Made by a program: the position numbers and the translations under genes
From: Tissierella_A sp964489715
GTDB lineage: Bacteria > Bacillota > Clostridia > Tissierellales > Tissierellaceae
Assembly: GCA_964489715.1 (NCBI GenBank)
Contig: CAZBAK010000068.1
Coordinates: 1 to 6,711, forward strand
Reading direction: 5' to 3'
Length of the DNA stretch: 6,711 bases
Notes under the pieces: model-generated
The model's database searches: none
Told to the model about the DNA's origin: nothing
What the model saw: the letters and a program-made list of their open reading frames with translations, nothing else
In this document: one piece after another, positions 1-6,711 of the stretch
Numbering within the stretch: position 1 is the first letter of the stretch
How the letters are laid out: each line of letters opens with the position of its first letter

Positions 1-6
1 TTATAA

Positions 7-48
7 AAGTCTAAACCTATAAAAATATGTGTTTAGGCTTTTTCTTTT
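7..48 (+). terminator. Rho-independent terminator of an upstream gene
   Basis: The arm at 7-16 (AAGTCTAAAC) pairs with 31-40 (GTTTAGGCTT) over 10 bp with one G-U wobble, around a 14-nt loop. A T-rich run interrupted by one C (39-48) follows. This is the form of an intrinsic terminator reading on the + strand. The gene it ends must lie left of the window, because no reading frame reaches it here. The opposite strand has only a short, broken T-run, so two-way use is less likely. Confidence 0.8.
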
Positions 49-57
49 GGGTAAAAG

Positions 58-63
58 TATAAT
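58..63 (+). promoter_or_regulatory. Possible -10 box for the first diguanylate cyclase gene
   Basis: A perfect TATAAT lies 73 bp before the chosen ATG. No good -35 hexamer is found 16-18 bp upstream (35-40 reads AGGCTT), and no TG precedes the box, so the promoter would be weak or activator-dependent. The box is half of a 13-bp inverted repeat at 58-70 (TATAAT-A-ATTATA). In DNA this AT-rich, the match could be chance. Confidence 0.35.
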
Positions 64-122
64 AATTATAAGTATTTTTATAGATTTTCCCTTTAAGGAC
101 TGTGTTGGATTTTCAAATAAAA

Positions 123-129
123 AGAGGTG
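123..129 (+). promoter_or_regulatory. Ribosome binding site that fixes the first cyclase start
   Basis: AGAGGTG ends 6 nt before the ATG at 136. The same bases contain the in-frame GTG at 127, so that GTG is part of the Shine-Dalgarno sequence rather than the start. Nothing SD-like stands at proper spacing upstream of 127. Confidence 0.8.
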
Positions 130-135
130 TTTAAA

Positions 136-2142
136 ATGGTAAACTTAGAACTATTTTCTAAAATATTTAAAAGAAACCCATTGCCTATGATAATAACAAA
201 TGTAGAAAATGATAAAATCAACACAGTCAACAATTCCTTCTTGGAAAAAACAGGCTATAGGGAGGATGAATTAATAGGCTTTGATGTCAAGAAATTAAAA
301 ATTTTTATTGACTACAGTAAATTAGATGAAATTCAAAACAGTCTTAAAAATAAAAACAAGATCAGCAATGAGGAATTATTTATAAAGAGCAAGGATGGGA
401 AATTGTTAGATGGAATATTTTCTGTAGAAAAGATGAGTATAGATGGAGTAGATTTTTATCTAACAGTTATGACAGATATAACAGAGAAAATAGAGCTGAA
501 AAAGAATCTTGAAATACAGTCTAAAAAATTTGAGAATATAATACAAGCAGCCAATCTTGGTACCTGGGAATGGGATATACAAGCTGACAAGATAATAATC
601 AATGAAGAGTTAACTAAGATGCTAGGCTATAGCTTGGAAGAATTAGGTGAGTTGGATTTTAAAAGTTGGAGTAAGTTGGTCCATCCTAAGGATATGGAGA
701 AGTCAAGGAAAACTTTACAAGATCACCTAGCTGGAAAAACTGATTGTATAGATCGTGAAAATAGGATTAGGCATAAATCAGGAGAGTGGATATGGTTTCG
801 TGGAAGGGGAAAGATCGTAGAGAGAGATAAGACAGGAAAGCCTCTTAAGATGTTTGGTATTCATACAAATATTGATAGGCGTAAGAAGATAGAAAAAGAA
901 CTCCAAGAAAACAAGAAGAGATTCCTTCTGGCCTTGGATAAAACTAGGGCAGGTCTTTGGGATATAAATCTAGTGAAGGACGAGGCATACTTTTCACCTA
1001 TGTGGAAAGAGATACTAGGCTATGAGGAAGATGAGATTAGTAATAGTCTTCAATCCTGGATAGATCTTTGGCACCCAGATGAAAAAGAAATCAATGAAAA
1101 AACTGTAAGGGATTATTTTGAAAATCAATCAGAAAAATATAATCTTATACACAGGTTAAGACATAAGGATGGCAGCTGGAGATGGATATTAAGCCGCAGT
1201 GGACTTCTTAAAGATGAGGATGGCAATCCCTATAGATGGATAGGAACAAATATGGATATAAGTGAATTTTATGAGAGTTCAGTAGAGTTTGAAAAGATTT
1301 TCTCAGTAAATTTAGATCTACTTTCTATTACAAATGAAGAAGGCGAGTTTTTAATGGCAAACAAGGCCTGGGAGGAAATACTGGGTTACTCTTTAGATGA
1401 AATAATGGGCCACAATATAATAGAATTTGTTCATGGGGATGATATGGCGAGTGCCTTGGAAGTTGTAGACAAGCTTAGAAAGGGTGAAAAAATAGACTCC
1501 TATATTTCTAAATATCGAAATAAAAATGGAGAATATAAGTATCTAGAGTGGAGATTAAATCCTCATGAAGGTCTCATCTACTCTTCAGCTCGTGATATAA
1601 CAGAGCGGATAAGATATGAGAAAAAAATACTAGAAATATCAAATAGAGATGCACTTACAGGAGCCTACAATAGACGCTATGTATATGAAAGAGCAAGGGA
1701 AATAATTGAAGAATATAAGAGAGATGGAAAGCTGTTTTCAGTTTCCATATTGGATATAGATGATTTTAAACTTATAAATGATAAGTATGGCCATCAAATT
1801 GGAGATGAGGTTTTAAAGAAATTTACAAGGATAATAGAAAACAACCTTCGTCCATATGATATATTAGGTCGTTACGGTGGAGAGGAATTTATAATTATTT
1901 TAAATAATTCTGACATAGAAGAAAGTAAGACAATATTAGAGAGGATACTTTATAATGTTAGAAATAAAACCTTTACTATAAATGGAAACTATTTGAGACT
2001 TACCTTTAGTGGAGGTATCTCATCTTCTAAGGAGATAGAGAAAGACAGAATAATAATAGATGAACTTGTTGAAATAGCAGATGAAAGAATGTATAGGGCT
2101 AAAAATTCTGGTAAGGATAAAATAATTTATAAAAATCAATAG
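136..2142 (+). CDS. Diguanylate cyclase with four PAS sensor domains (PAS x4-GGDEF)
   Basis: This 668-aa protein should make cyclic di-GMP from two GTP. I place PAS domains at about residues 8-120, 130-250, 260-377 and 383-492. The second and third are of the PAS_3 type, with WEWD/LWD openings, HP-D motifs and RxRHKxGxWxW. The last three end in DI/NID-type motifs before the next linker. The GGDEF domain spans about 500-664, with DALTGAYNRR at its start, D540, N548 and D557 for metal and guanine contacts, GGEEF at 581-585, and an intact I-site R572-P-Y-D575 for product inhibition. There is no EAL or HD-GYP domain, signal peptide or membrane segment, so it is a cytosolic sensor. Its ligand cannot be read from the sequence. 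The ATG at 136 is preferred over the GTG at 127, which lies within the ribosome binding site. It is paralogous to the next gene but has its own terminator. Confidence 0.95.
   Translation: MVNLELFSKIFKRNPLPMIITNVENDKINTVNNSFLEKTGYREDELIGFDVKKLKIFIDYSKLDEIQNSLKNKNKISNEELFIKSKDGKLLDGIFSVEKMSIDGVDFYLTVMTDITEKIELKKNLEIQSKKFENIIQAANLGTWEWDIQADKIIINEELTKMLGYSLEELGELDFKSWSKLVHPKDMEKSRKTLQDHLAGKTDCIDRENRIRHKSGEWIWFRGRGKIVERDKTGKPLKMFGIHTNIDRRKKIEKELQENKKRFLLALDKTRAGLWDINLVKDEAYFSPMWKEILGYEEDEISNSLQSWIDLWHPDEKEINEKTVRDYFENQSEKYNLIHRLRHKDGSWRWILSRSGLLKDEDGNPYRWIGTNMDISEFYESSVEFEKIFSVNLDLLSITNEEGEFLMANKAWEEILGYSLDEIMGHNIIEFVHGDDMASALEVVDKLRKGEKIDSYISKYRNKNGEYKYLEWRLNPHEGLIYSSARDITERIRYEKKILEISNRDALTGAYNRRYVYERAREIIEEYKRDGKLFSVSILDIDDFKLINDKYGHQIGDEVLKKFTRIIENNLRPYDILGRYGGEEFIIILNNSDIEESKTILERILYNVRNKTFTINGNYLRLTFSGGISSSKEIEKDRIIIDELVEIADERMYRAKNSGKDKIIYKNQ
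1636..2115 (+). repeat. Paralogous GGDEF segment, copy 1
   Basis: Codons 501-660 of the first cyclase align without a gap to codons 671-830 of the second (4299-4778). I counted 109 identical residues of 160. Within it, 1876-1905 matches 4539-4568 at 29 of 30 bases, and 2077-2111 matches 4740-4774 at 34 of 35 bases. Similarity fades upstream of the DI(T/S)ER motif that ends the last PAS domain. Confidence 0.9.
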
Positions 2143-2156
2143 AAATAAAACTATAG

Positions 2157-2203
2157 TAACTATAGAGGGAAAATACTGAGTTATACCTCTATAGTTATTT
2201 TTT
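2157..2203 (+). terminator. Rho-independent terminator after the first cyclase
   Basis: AACTATAGAGG (2158-2168) pairs perfectly with CCTCTATAGTT (2186-2196), extended by one T-A pair (2157/2197), and is followed by six T (2198-2203). It starts 15 bp after the stop codon, which makes the two cyclase genes separate units unless there is readthrough. A second copy of AACTATAG at 2149-2156 could compete for the same right arm. Confidence 0.9.
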
Positions 2204-2209
2204 GTAATC

Positions 2210-2238
2210 CTGGCAAAAAAATATAAAGATGATATAAT
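2210..2238 (+). promoter_or_regulatory. Sigma-A promoter with extended -10 for the second cyclase
   Basis: The -35 box CTGGCA (2210-2215, four of six matches to TTGACA) is followed by a 17-bp spacer and a perfect -10 TATAAT (2233-2238). TGA directly upstream makes an extended -10. Transcription should start near 2245, giving a leader of about 44 nt, too short for a c-di-GMP riboswitch. The promoter begins just after the previous terminator. Confidence 0.75.
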
Positions 2239-2273
2239 TGATATAACTATAAAACGATAATAAAAGATCCAAA

Positions 2274-2281
2274 GAGGAGGT
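2274..2281 (+). promoter_or_regulatory. Ribosome binding site for the TTG start of the second cyclase
   Basis: GAGGAGGT is a near-perfect Shine-Dalgarno sequence. It ends 7 nt before the TTG at 2289. The next in-frame ATG is codon 46, inside the first PAS domain, so TTG is the only start that keeps this domain whole. Confidence 0.85.
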
Positions 2282-2288
2282 AGTTTAT

Positions 2289-4817
2289 TTGAGGGATAAT
2301 GATTTTCATAAATCCATCCTAGAAAATTCACCAGTAGGATATACATATAGCAGAATAATATATGACAAAAATGGAAATCCTCAGGACTATGAAATTCTTG
2401 AAGTAAATAAGGCTTATAAGGATATGGTAGGTATAGGTAAAAAAGATCTAATAGGAAAGACTATAGGCCAGGTCTATGAAGCAACTAATATGACAAATAT
2501 TAGTTGGAGTGATTATCACCATATTGCTAGCAATTATGAAATGGAAGAATTTGAATACTATTTTGACTTTAGAGATAAGTACTATAGAGTAAAAACTTTT
2601 AGCCCTGAAGAAGGTTACATAGCAATGTATCTTACAGATATAAGTAGGGAAATGAGCCAGACGGAAAAGGTAAATATAATTTCAGATAATGTTACAAGCC
2701 AGGTATGGTATTTAGATGATCCATCTAGCTATGTCTCAGCTAATAGAGCTCATGCTGATTTTCTAGGTCTTAAAAAAGAAGATCTAGAATCTAAAAATAT
2801 AAGGGAGATTTTTAAGGAGGAAGAAGCAGAAGCTTGCTTTCAAGGAAATCAAAGGGTATTCAAGGAAAAAAAGGAAATCCTTACTAAAGAATGGTTAAGT
2901 AATGCTAGGGGAGAAAAGAGACTTTTAAAGATAAGAAAAAATCCCAAGCTAGACTCTCAAGGGCAGGTAGAATATGTGATTTGTTCTGGAGAAGATGTAA
3001 CAGATGAATATATTAGTAAAGAACAAGGCAAGATAAAAGAAAGAATACTTTACTCAACTATGGAATTTACCCAGGAATTGCTTACAAATGAAAATATCTC
3101 CAAGGCCCTATCAAATGGTCTAGCCATGCTGGGAAATGCAAGCCAGGTAGATAGAGTATACTATTGGGAAAATTATTTTGATGAAAAATCTGGAGAAGGC
3201 TTTACCAGTCAAAAAAATGAGTGGTGCCTAGGTGGAATAGAAGAACAAATTGACAATCCTGAACTTCAAAATATACCCTTTAAAGAAGCAGGAGAATTTA
3301 TAGAGATACTATCTCAAAACAAGACCTTCAACTCCCATGTAAAAGATATGGAAGATGGAGCTGGTAGCACAAAGAAATGTCTGCAAGACCAAGGAATCCT
3401 TTCTATACTTGTTATACCTATCTTTGTAAGAGGAGAGTTTAAGGGATTTATAGGATTTGATTCTTGTAAATATGAAAAAGAATGGTCCCAAGTAGAGATC
3501 TCTCTTTTAAATTCATTTGTCCTTCTCTATGCAAAGATACTAGAGAAAAAACTTTTAGAAGACAAGATAATACAGCAGAGGGAAAATCTTTTTAACTTTT
3601 TCAATATGAATGATGACCTCTTGTTTGTCTTGGATTTTAAAGGAGATATAGTTGATGTCAACAATAATGTTTTAAAGAGATTTAACTATTCTAGAGAAGA
3701 TCTCCTAGGAGCACCAGTCTCTATACTTCATCCAAAGGATAAGCTAGAAGAGGTAAAAAATAATATAGAAGATCTTATAATGGGGAAAGTTGAATCTTGT
3801 AATATAGAGGCCATAACCAAAGAGGGTTATATCTTTCCAGTGGAGACTAGGGTCTCTCAGGGAGTTTGGAATGGGGAAAAAGTTATATTTGCAGTTTCTA
3901 AAGATATTTCCAAGTTAAAGATGTCAGAGGAAAAGTTTTCAAAGGCCTTTAACAATAGTGGAGTAAGTATGTTTATCTCCAAGTTTAAAGATGGAGAAAT
4001 ACTAGAGGTAAATGATACATTTTTAGAACTTATAGGCCTAAGGGAAGATGAAATAGTTGGTAGAAGCACCTTGGATTTAAACTTTATAAAGGAATTTAAA
4101 AATAGGCAGGCTCTAAAAGAAGAGATAAGAACCCAAGGCAGAGTCTCAGATAGGGAAATAAAAATTATAGGCAAGGATAAAAAGATAAGGACAGGGCTTG
4201 TCAATATACTTCCCTTAAATATCCACAATGAAAAGTGCTTGATTTCAAGTATTATAGATATAAGTGAGCGTGTAGAGTATGAAGGAAAGATACTAGAGCT
4301 ATCTAATAGGGACCCTCTTACAGGCATATACAATAGACGATGCTTCTATAGTAGGGGAGAAGAAATAATAGAAGAATATAAGAGAAATAAGAATCTTTTT
4401 TCTCTGGCAATAATTGATATAGATAATTTTAAAAGGATCAATGATCAGTATGGCCATCAAATTGGTGACTGTGTTTTAAAGGAATTTACAAAGGTCATAA
4501 AAGATAATCTGCGTATATATGATATATTAGGCCGCTATGGTGGAGAAGAATTTATAATTATTTTAAATCATTCAGACAGAGAAGAAGGCAAGATGGTTTT
4601 AGAAAGAATCCTAAGTATAGTTAGAAAAAAAACATTTATCTTTCATGAGAAAAAGATAGGATTGACCTTTAGTGCTGGAATTTCTTTCTGCCAAGAGTTT
4701 GAAAAAGATGTGATCTCCATAGATAAACTAGTTGGACTGGCAGATGAAAGAATGTATAGGGCTAAGAATTCTGGAAGAAATGGTATTGTCTGTAGTAAGA
4801 ATGTTTTAGCAAACTAA
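2289..4817 (+). CDS. Diguanylate cyclase with PAS and GAF sensors (PAS-PAS-GAF-PAS-PAS-GGDEF)
   Basis: This 842-aa protein should synthesise cyclic di-GMP under control of five sensory domains. I place PAS domains at about residues 6-120 and 128-242, a GAF domain at about 250-420 (ending in a W400-type W-S-x-x-E-I-x-L-L motif), PAS domains at about 430-543 and 547-662, and GGDEF at about 668-834. The cyclase domain has DPLTGIYNRR, D710, N718, D727, GGEEF at 751-755 and the I-site R742-I-Y-D745, so it looks active and product-inhibited. It has no EAL domain, signal peptide or membrane helix, which points to a cytosolic sensor with unknown ligands. The start is TTG with a strong ribosome binding site. 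It holds 11 cysteines (three in GAF, four in GGDEF) against one in the first cyclase. C728 directly follows the conserved D727, where the paralogue has Glu. Confidence 0.95.
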   Translation: MRDNDFHKSILENSPVGYTYSRIIYDKNGNPQDYEILEVNKAYKDMVGIGKKDLIGKTIGQVYEATNMTNISWSDYHHIASNYEMEEFEYYFDFRDKYYRVKTFSPEEGYIAMYLTDISREMSQTEKVNIISDNVTSQVWYLDDPSSYVSANRAHADFLGLKKEDLESKNIREIFKEEEAEACFQGNQRVFKEKKEILTKEWLSNARGEKRLLKIRKNPKLDSQGQVEYVICSGEDVTDEYISKEQGKIKERILYSTMEFTQELLTNENISKALSNGLAMLGNASQVDRVYYWENYFDEKSGEGFTSQKNEWCLGGIEEQIDNPELQNIPFKEAGEFIEILSQNKTFNSHVKDMEDGAGSTKKCLQDQGILSILVIPIFVRGEFKGFIGFDSCKYEKEWSQVEISLLNSFVLLYAKILEKKLLEDKIIQQRENLFNFFNMNDDLLFVLDFKGDIVDVNNNVLKRFNYSREDLLGAPVSILHPKDKLEEVKNNIEDLIMGKVESCNIEAITKEGYIFPVETRVSQGVWNGEKVIFAVSKDISKLKMSEEKFSKAFNNSGVSMFISKFKDGEILEVNDTFLELIGLREDEIVGRSTLDLNFIKEFKNRQALKEEIRTQGRVSDREIKIIGKDKKIRTGLVNILPLNIHNEKCLISSIIDISERVEYEGKILELSNRDPLTGIYNRRCFYSRGEEIIEEYKRNKNLFSLAIIDIDNFKRINDQYGHQIGDCVLKEFTKVIKDNLRIYDILGRYGGEEFIIILNHSDREEGKMVLERILSIVRKKTFIFHEKKIGLTFSAGISFCQEFEKDVISIDKLVGLADERMYRAKNSGRNGIVCSKNVLAN
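4299..4778 (+). repeat. Paralogous GGDEF segment, copy 2
   Basis: This is the counterpart of 1636-2115: 160 codons with no gap and about 68% identical residues by hand count. The nearly identical DNA patches are 4539-4568 (the GGEEF region) and 4740-4774 (the ADERMYRAKNSG region), where even synonymous codons agree. Confidence 0.9.
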
Positions 4818-4843
4818 TTAGCATTTATAATATAAAATAATGG

Positions 4844-4871
4844 GGATTAGAATATTTAAATATTCTAATCC
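4844..4871. terminator. 28-bp perfect palindrome, probable terminator hairpin of the second cyclase
   Basis: Two 14-base arms meet with no spacer (4844-4857 and 4858-4871; the left arm begins GGATTAGAAT). A stem of about 12 bp with a TTAA loop is expected in RNA. It lies 26 bp after the stop codon, a normal place for a terminator, but the bases after it (TCTTAGTATAAT) are not a proper T-run. It may therefore act poorly as an intrinsic terminator, stabilise the 3' end, or be a protein-binding site. Confidence 0.55.
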
Positions 4872-4925
4872 TCTTAGTATAATAAACTTAATTGAGTCTA
4901 GCTCTCTGCTTGTCTTTTATCTTAG

Positions 4926-4954
4926 TTGACATAAACATCCATATTTTATATACT
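4926..4954 (+). promoter_or_regulatory. Strong sigma-A promoter of the PFOR gene
   Basis: A perfect TTGACA (4926-4931), a 17-bp spacer and TATACT (4949-4954, five of six matches) form a near-consensus vegetative promoter. Transcription should start near 4961, giving a leader of about 45 nt. This fits a highly expressed central-metabolism gene. Confidence 0.88.
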
Positions 4955-4964
4955 AGAGTATATA
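4947..4964. promoter_or_regulatory. Inverted repeat over the PFOR -10 box, candidate operator
   Basis: TATATACT-AG-AGTATATA is an exact 8-bp inverted repeat with a 2-bp centre. It covers the -10 box and reaches the expected transcription start, so a bound dimeric repressor would block RNA polymerase. It does not resemble the Rex operator (TTGTGA...TCACAA), and I cannot assign a regulator. Part of the symmetry comes from AT-rich -10 sequence. Confidence 0.4.
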
Positions 4965-5005
4965 CAAAATTTTGAGAATAATTAAAAAATAGGAGGCTAA
5001 TACTT

Positions 5006-6711
5006 ATGGCGAAAGTTATGAAGACAATGGATGGTAATACAGCCGCATCTTATATATCATATGCTTTTACAGATGTAGCTGCAATATATCCAATAACTCC
5101 ATCATCGGACATGGCAGAACATGTAGATGAATGGGCATCAGAAGGAAAGAAAAATCTTTTTGGGCAAGAGGTACTAGTAAAAGAGATGCAATCAGAGGGT
5201 GGAGCAGCAGGAGCAGTACATGGTTCACTCCAAGCTGGCGCATTAACTACTACATACACTGCTTCTCAAGGGCTATTACTCATGATACCAAATATGTATA
5301 AAATAGCGGGAGAACTACTTCCTTGCGTTTTCCATGTTTCAGCAAGAGCATTAGCTTCACATGCACTTAGCATATTCGGAGATCATCAAGACGTAATGGC
5401 AGCAAGACAAACAGGATTTGCAATGCTTGCATCAGGTTCAGTACAAGAAGTAATGGACTTAGCAGGAGTAGCACACTTAGCTTCCATAAAGGGAAGAGTA
5501 CCATTTATGCACTTCTTTGACGGATTTAGAACAAGTCATGAAATCCAAAAGATAGAAGTAATAGACTACGACGATCTTGGAAGACTACTAGACAAAGACG
5601 CTCTACAAGAATTCAGAGAAAGAGCACTTAATCCAGAAAATCCAGTAACACGTGGAACAGCTCAAAATCCTGACATCTACTTCCAAGCAGCAGAAGCTTC
5701 AAACCCTTACTATGAAAACATAGGTGAAATCACTTATGAATACATGAGAGAAATAAGCAAGATAACAGGAAGAGAATACAAGCCATTCAACTACTACGGA
5801 CACCCAGAAGCAGAAAGAATAATAGTAGCAATGGGATCAGTAACCCAAACTATAGAAGAAACTGTAGACTTCTTAATTGCAAGAGGCGAAAAAGTAGGAC
5901 TAATAGAAGTTCACCTATACAGACCATTTGTAGCAGACTACTTCTTTGACGTACTACCAAGCACAGTTAAGAAAATAGCTGTACTAGATAGAACAAAAGA
6001 AAAAGGAGCAATAGCAGAACCGCTTCACTTAGACATAAACACAATATTCTTCAACAAAACAGAAAGACCAATCATAGTTGGAGGAAGATTTGGACTAGGT
6101 TCAAAAGACACAACACCTTCACAAATCCTTGCAGTATACGAAAACTTAAACCAAGAAGAACCAAAAGATAGATTTACATTAGGAATAACAGACGACGTAA
6201 CAAACCACTCACTAGAAGTAAAAGAAACAATAATCACAGAACCAAAAGAAACAATAAAATGTAAATTCTGGGGCTTGGGTTCAGACGGAACAGTAGGAGC
6301 CAACCAACAAGCAATAAAAATCATAGGTGACGACACAGACATGTACGCTCAAGGCTACTTCTCCTATGACAGTAAAAAATCAGGTGGAATCACAATCTCC
6401 CACTTAAGATTTGGACAAGAACCAATAAAATCAACCTACCTAATATCACAAGCAGACTTTATTTCCTGTTCGAAACAATCATACGTATACCAATACGATC
6501 TATTAAAAGGACTTAAAGATGGAGGAACCTTCCTACTAAACTGTATATGGGACAAAGAAGAACTAGAAAAACAGCTACCAGCTGAAATGAAAAAATATAT
6601 AGCAGAACACAATATAAACTTCTACACTATCAATGCTACAAAAATAGCAGCAGAAATAGGACTAGGAAGCAGAACAAACATGGTAATACAATCAGCATTC
6701 TTTAAACTATC
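5006..6711 (+). CDS. nifJ: Pyruvate:ferredoxin (flavodoxin) oxidoreductase, N-terminal half, cut by the window end
   Basis: PFOR oxidatively decarboxylates pyruvate with CoA to acetyl-CoA and CO2 and reduces ferredoxin, the main pyruvate outlet in strict anaerobes; the enzyme is cytosolic. I read 568 uninterrupted codons, and the frame stays open at 6711. Full-length enzymes have about 1170-1200 residues, so the 4Fe-4S ferredoxin-like domain and the C-terminal thiamine-diphosphate domain lie outside. The visible part covers YPITPSS at 28-34 (T31), MQSE with the cofactor-activating E64, and HVSAR with the pyruvate-binding R114. These fall at the same positions as in the Desulfovibrio africanus enzyme as I recall it. 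Next come GDHQDVMAARQTGFAML (125-141), LYRPF (304-308), WGLGSDGTVGAN (422-433) and AQGYFSYDSKKSGGITISHLRFG (448-470). The ATG follows AGGAGG (4991-4996) with 9 nt between. Third positions favour A and C far more than in the cyclase genes, a sign of high expression. Confidence 0.98.
   Translation, partial: MAKVMKTMDGNTAASYISYAFTDVAAIYPITPSSDMAEHVDEWASEGKKNLFGQEVLVKEMQSEGGAAGAVHGSLQAGALTTTYTASQGLLLMIPNMYKIAGELLPCVFHVSARALASHALSIFGDHQDVMAARQTGFAMLASGSVQEVMDLAGVAHLASIKGRVPFMHFFDGFRTSHEIQKIEVIDYDDLGRLLDKDALQEFRERALNPENPVTRGTAQNPDIYFQAAEASNPYYENIGEITYEYMREISKITGREYKPFNYYGHPEAERIIVAMGSVTQTIEETVDFLIARGEKVGLIEVHLYRPFVADYFFDVLPSTVKKIAVLDRTKEKGAIAEPLHLDINTIFFNKTERPIIVGGRFGLGSKDTTPSQILAVYENLNQEEPKDRFTLGITDDVTNHSLEVKETIITEPKETIKCKFWGLGSDGTVGANQQAIKIIGDDTDMYAQGYFSYDSKKSGGITISHLRFGQEPIKSTYLISQADFISCSKQSYVYQYDLLKGLKDGGTFLLNCIWDKEELEKQLPAEMKKYIAEHNINFYTINATKIAAEIGLGSRTNMVIQSAFFKL

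Noticed and set aside
64..126. A c-di-GMP riboswitch in the leader of the first cyclase
   Set aside because: The leader is too short, and I see none of the conserved GEMM-type elements. The leaders of the other two genes (about 44-45 nt) are also too short.
127..135. GTG at 127 as the start of the first cyclase (671 aa)
   Set aside because: The GTG is part of the AGAGGTG ribosome binding site that serves the ATG at 136 with 6-nt spacing.
2210..2225. TGGCA at 2211-2215 as part of a sigma-54 (-24/-12) promoter
   Set aside because: The expected TTGC element is absent at the right distance, while an extended -10 TATAAT with 17-bp spacing fits sigma-A well.
2020..2346. Minus-strand open frame across the end of the first cyclase and into the second
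   Set aside because: It is antisense to two well-supported genes, crosses a terminator and promoter, and looks like low-complexity AT-rich translation with no recognisable domain.
3857..4333. Minus-strand open frame of 158 codons inside the second cyclase
   Set aside because: It is antisense to conserved PAS and GGDEF coding sequence. Its Ser/Leu/Ile-rich composition is what the reverse of such genes gives.
5050..6342. Minus-strand open frames (5050-5259 and 6025-6342) inside the PFOR gene
   Set aside because: They are opposite highly conserved PFOR sequence. Frames like these arise from the A- and C-rich third positions of the sense strand.
5006..6711. A truncated or broken PFOR pseudogene
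   Set aside because: The frame is open to the last base and the conserved motifs are present in order. The missing C-terminal half is explained by the window boundary.

Overview
The window looks like chromosomal DNA from a low-GC, strictly anaerobic Firmicute, probably of the class Clostridia. Signs of this are the very AT-rich sequence, heavy ATA (Ile) and AGA (Arg) use, strong AGGAGG-type ribosome binding sites, and a pyruvate:ferredoxin oxidoreductase gene. I cannot name the genus. All three genes lie on the + strand, and each seems to be its own transcription unit. I see no mobile element, CRISPR array, tRNA or rRNA, and no transposase or integrase.

Layout: 1-48 carries a rho-independent terminator that most likely ends a gene upstream of the window. 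136-2142 encodes a cytosolic PAS-PAS-PAS-PAS-GGDEF diguanylate cyclase (668 aa). A clear terminator and a separate extended -10 promoter fill the 146 bp before the next gene. 2289-4817 encodes a second cytosolic cyclase, PAS-PAS-GAF-PAS-PAS-GGDEF (842 aa), which starts at TTG. The following 188 bp hold a 28-bp perfect palindrome and then a near-consensus sigma-A promoter whose -10 box lies inside an 18-bp inverted repeat. From 5006 to the window edge runs the N-terminal half of pyruvate:ferredoxin oxidoreductase (nifJ/por), cut by the window end and otherwise intact.

Function: the two cyclases should turn two GTP into cyclic di-GMP in response to unknown cytosolic signals. Both keep the GGEEF active site, the metal- and substrate-binding residues and the RxxD product-inhibition site. 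They are paralogues: their C-terminal domains align without gaps at about 68% identity by hand count, while their sensor halves differ. PFOR converts pyruvate and CoA to acetyl-CoA, CO2 and reduced ferredoxin, and its promoter and codon use suggest high expression. Nothing in the sequence ties the cyclases to PFOR beyond adjacency. I do not see an obviously new system here. The more interesting points are the patchy near-identity between the two cyclase domains, the cysteine content of the second cyclase, and the palindromes around the PFOR promoter.
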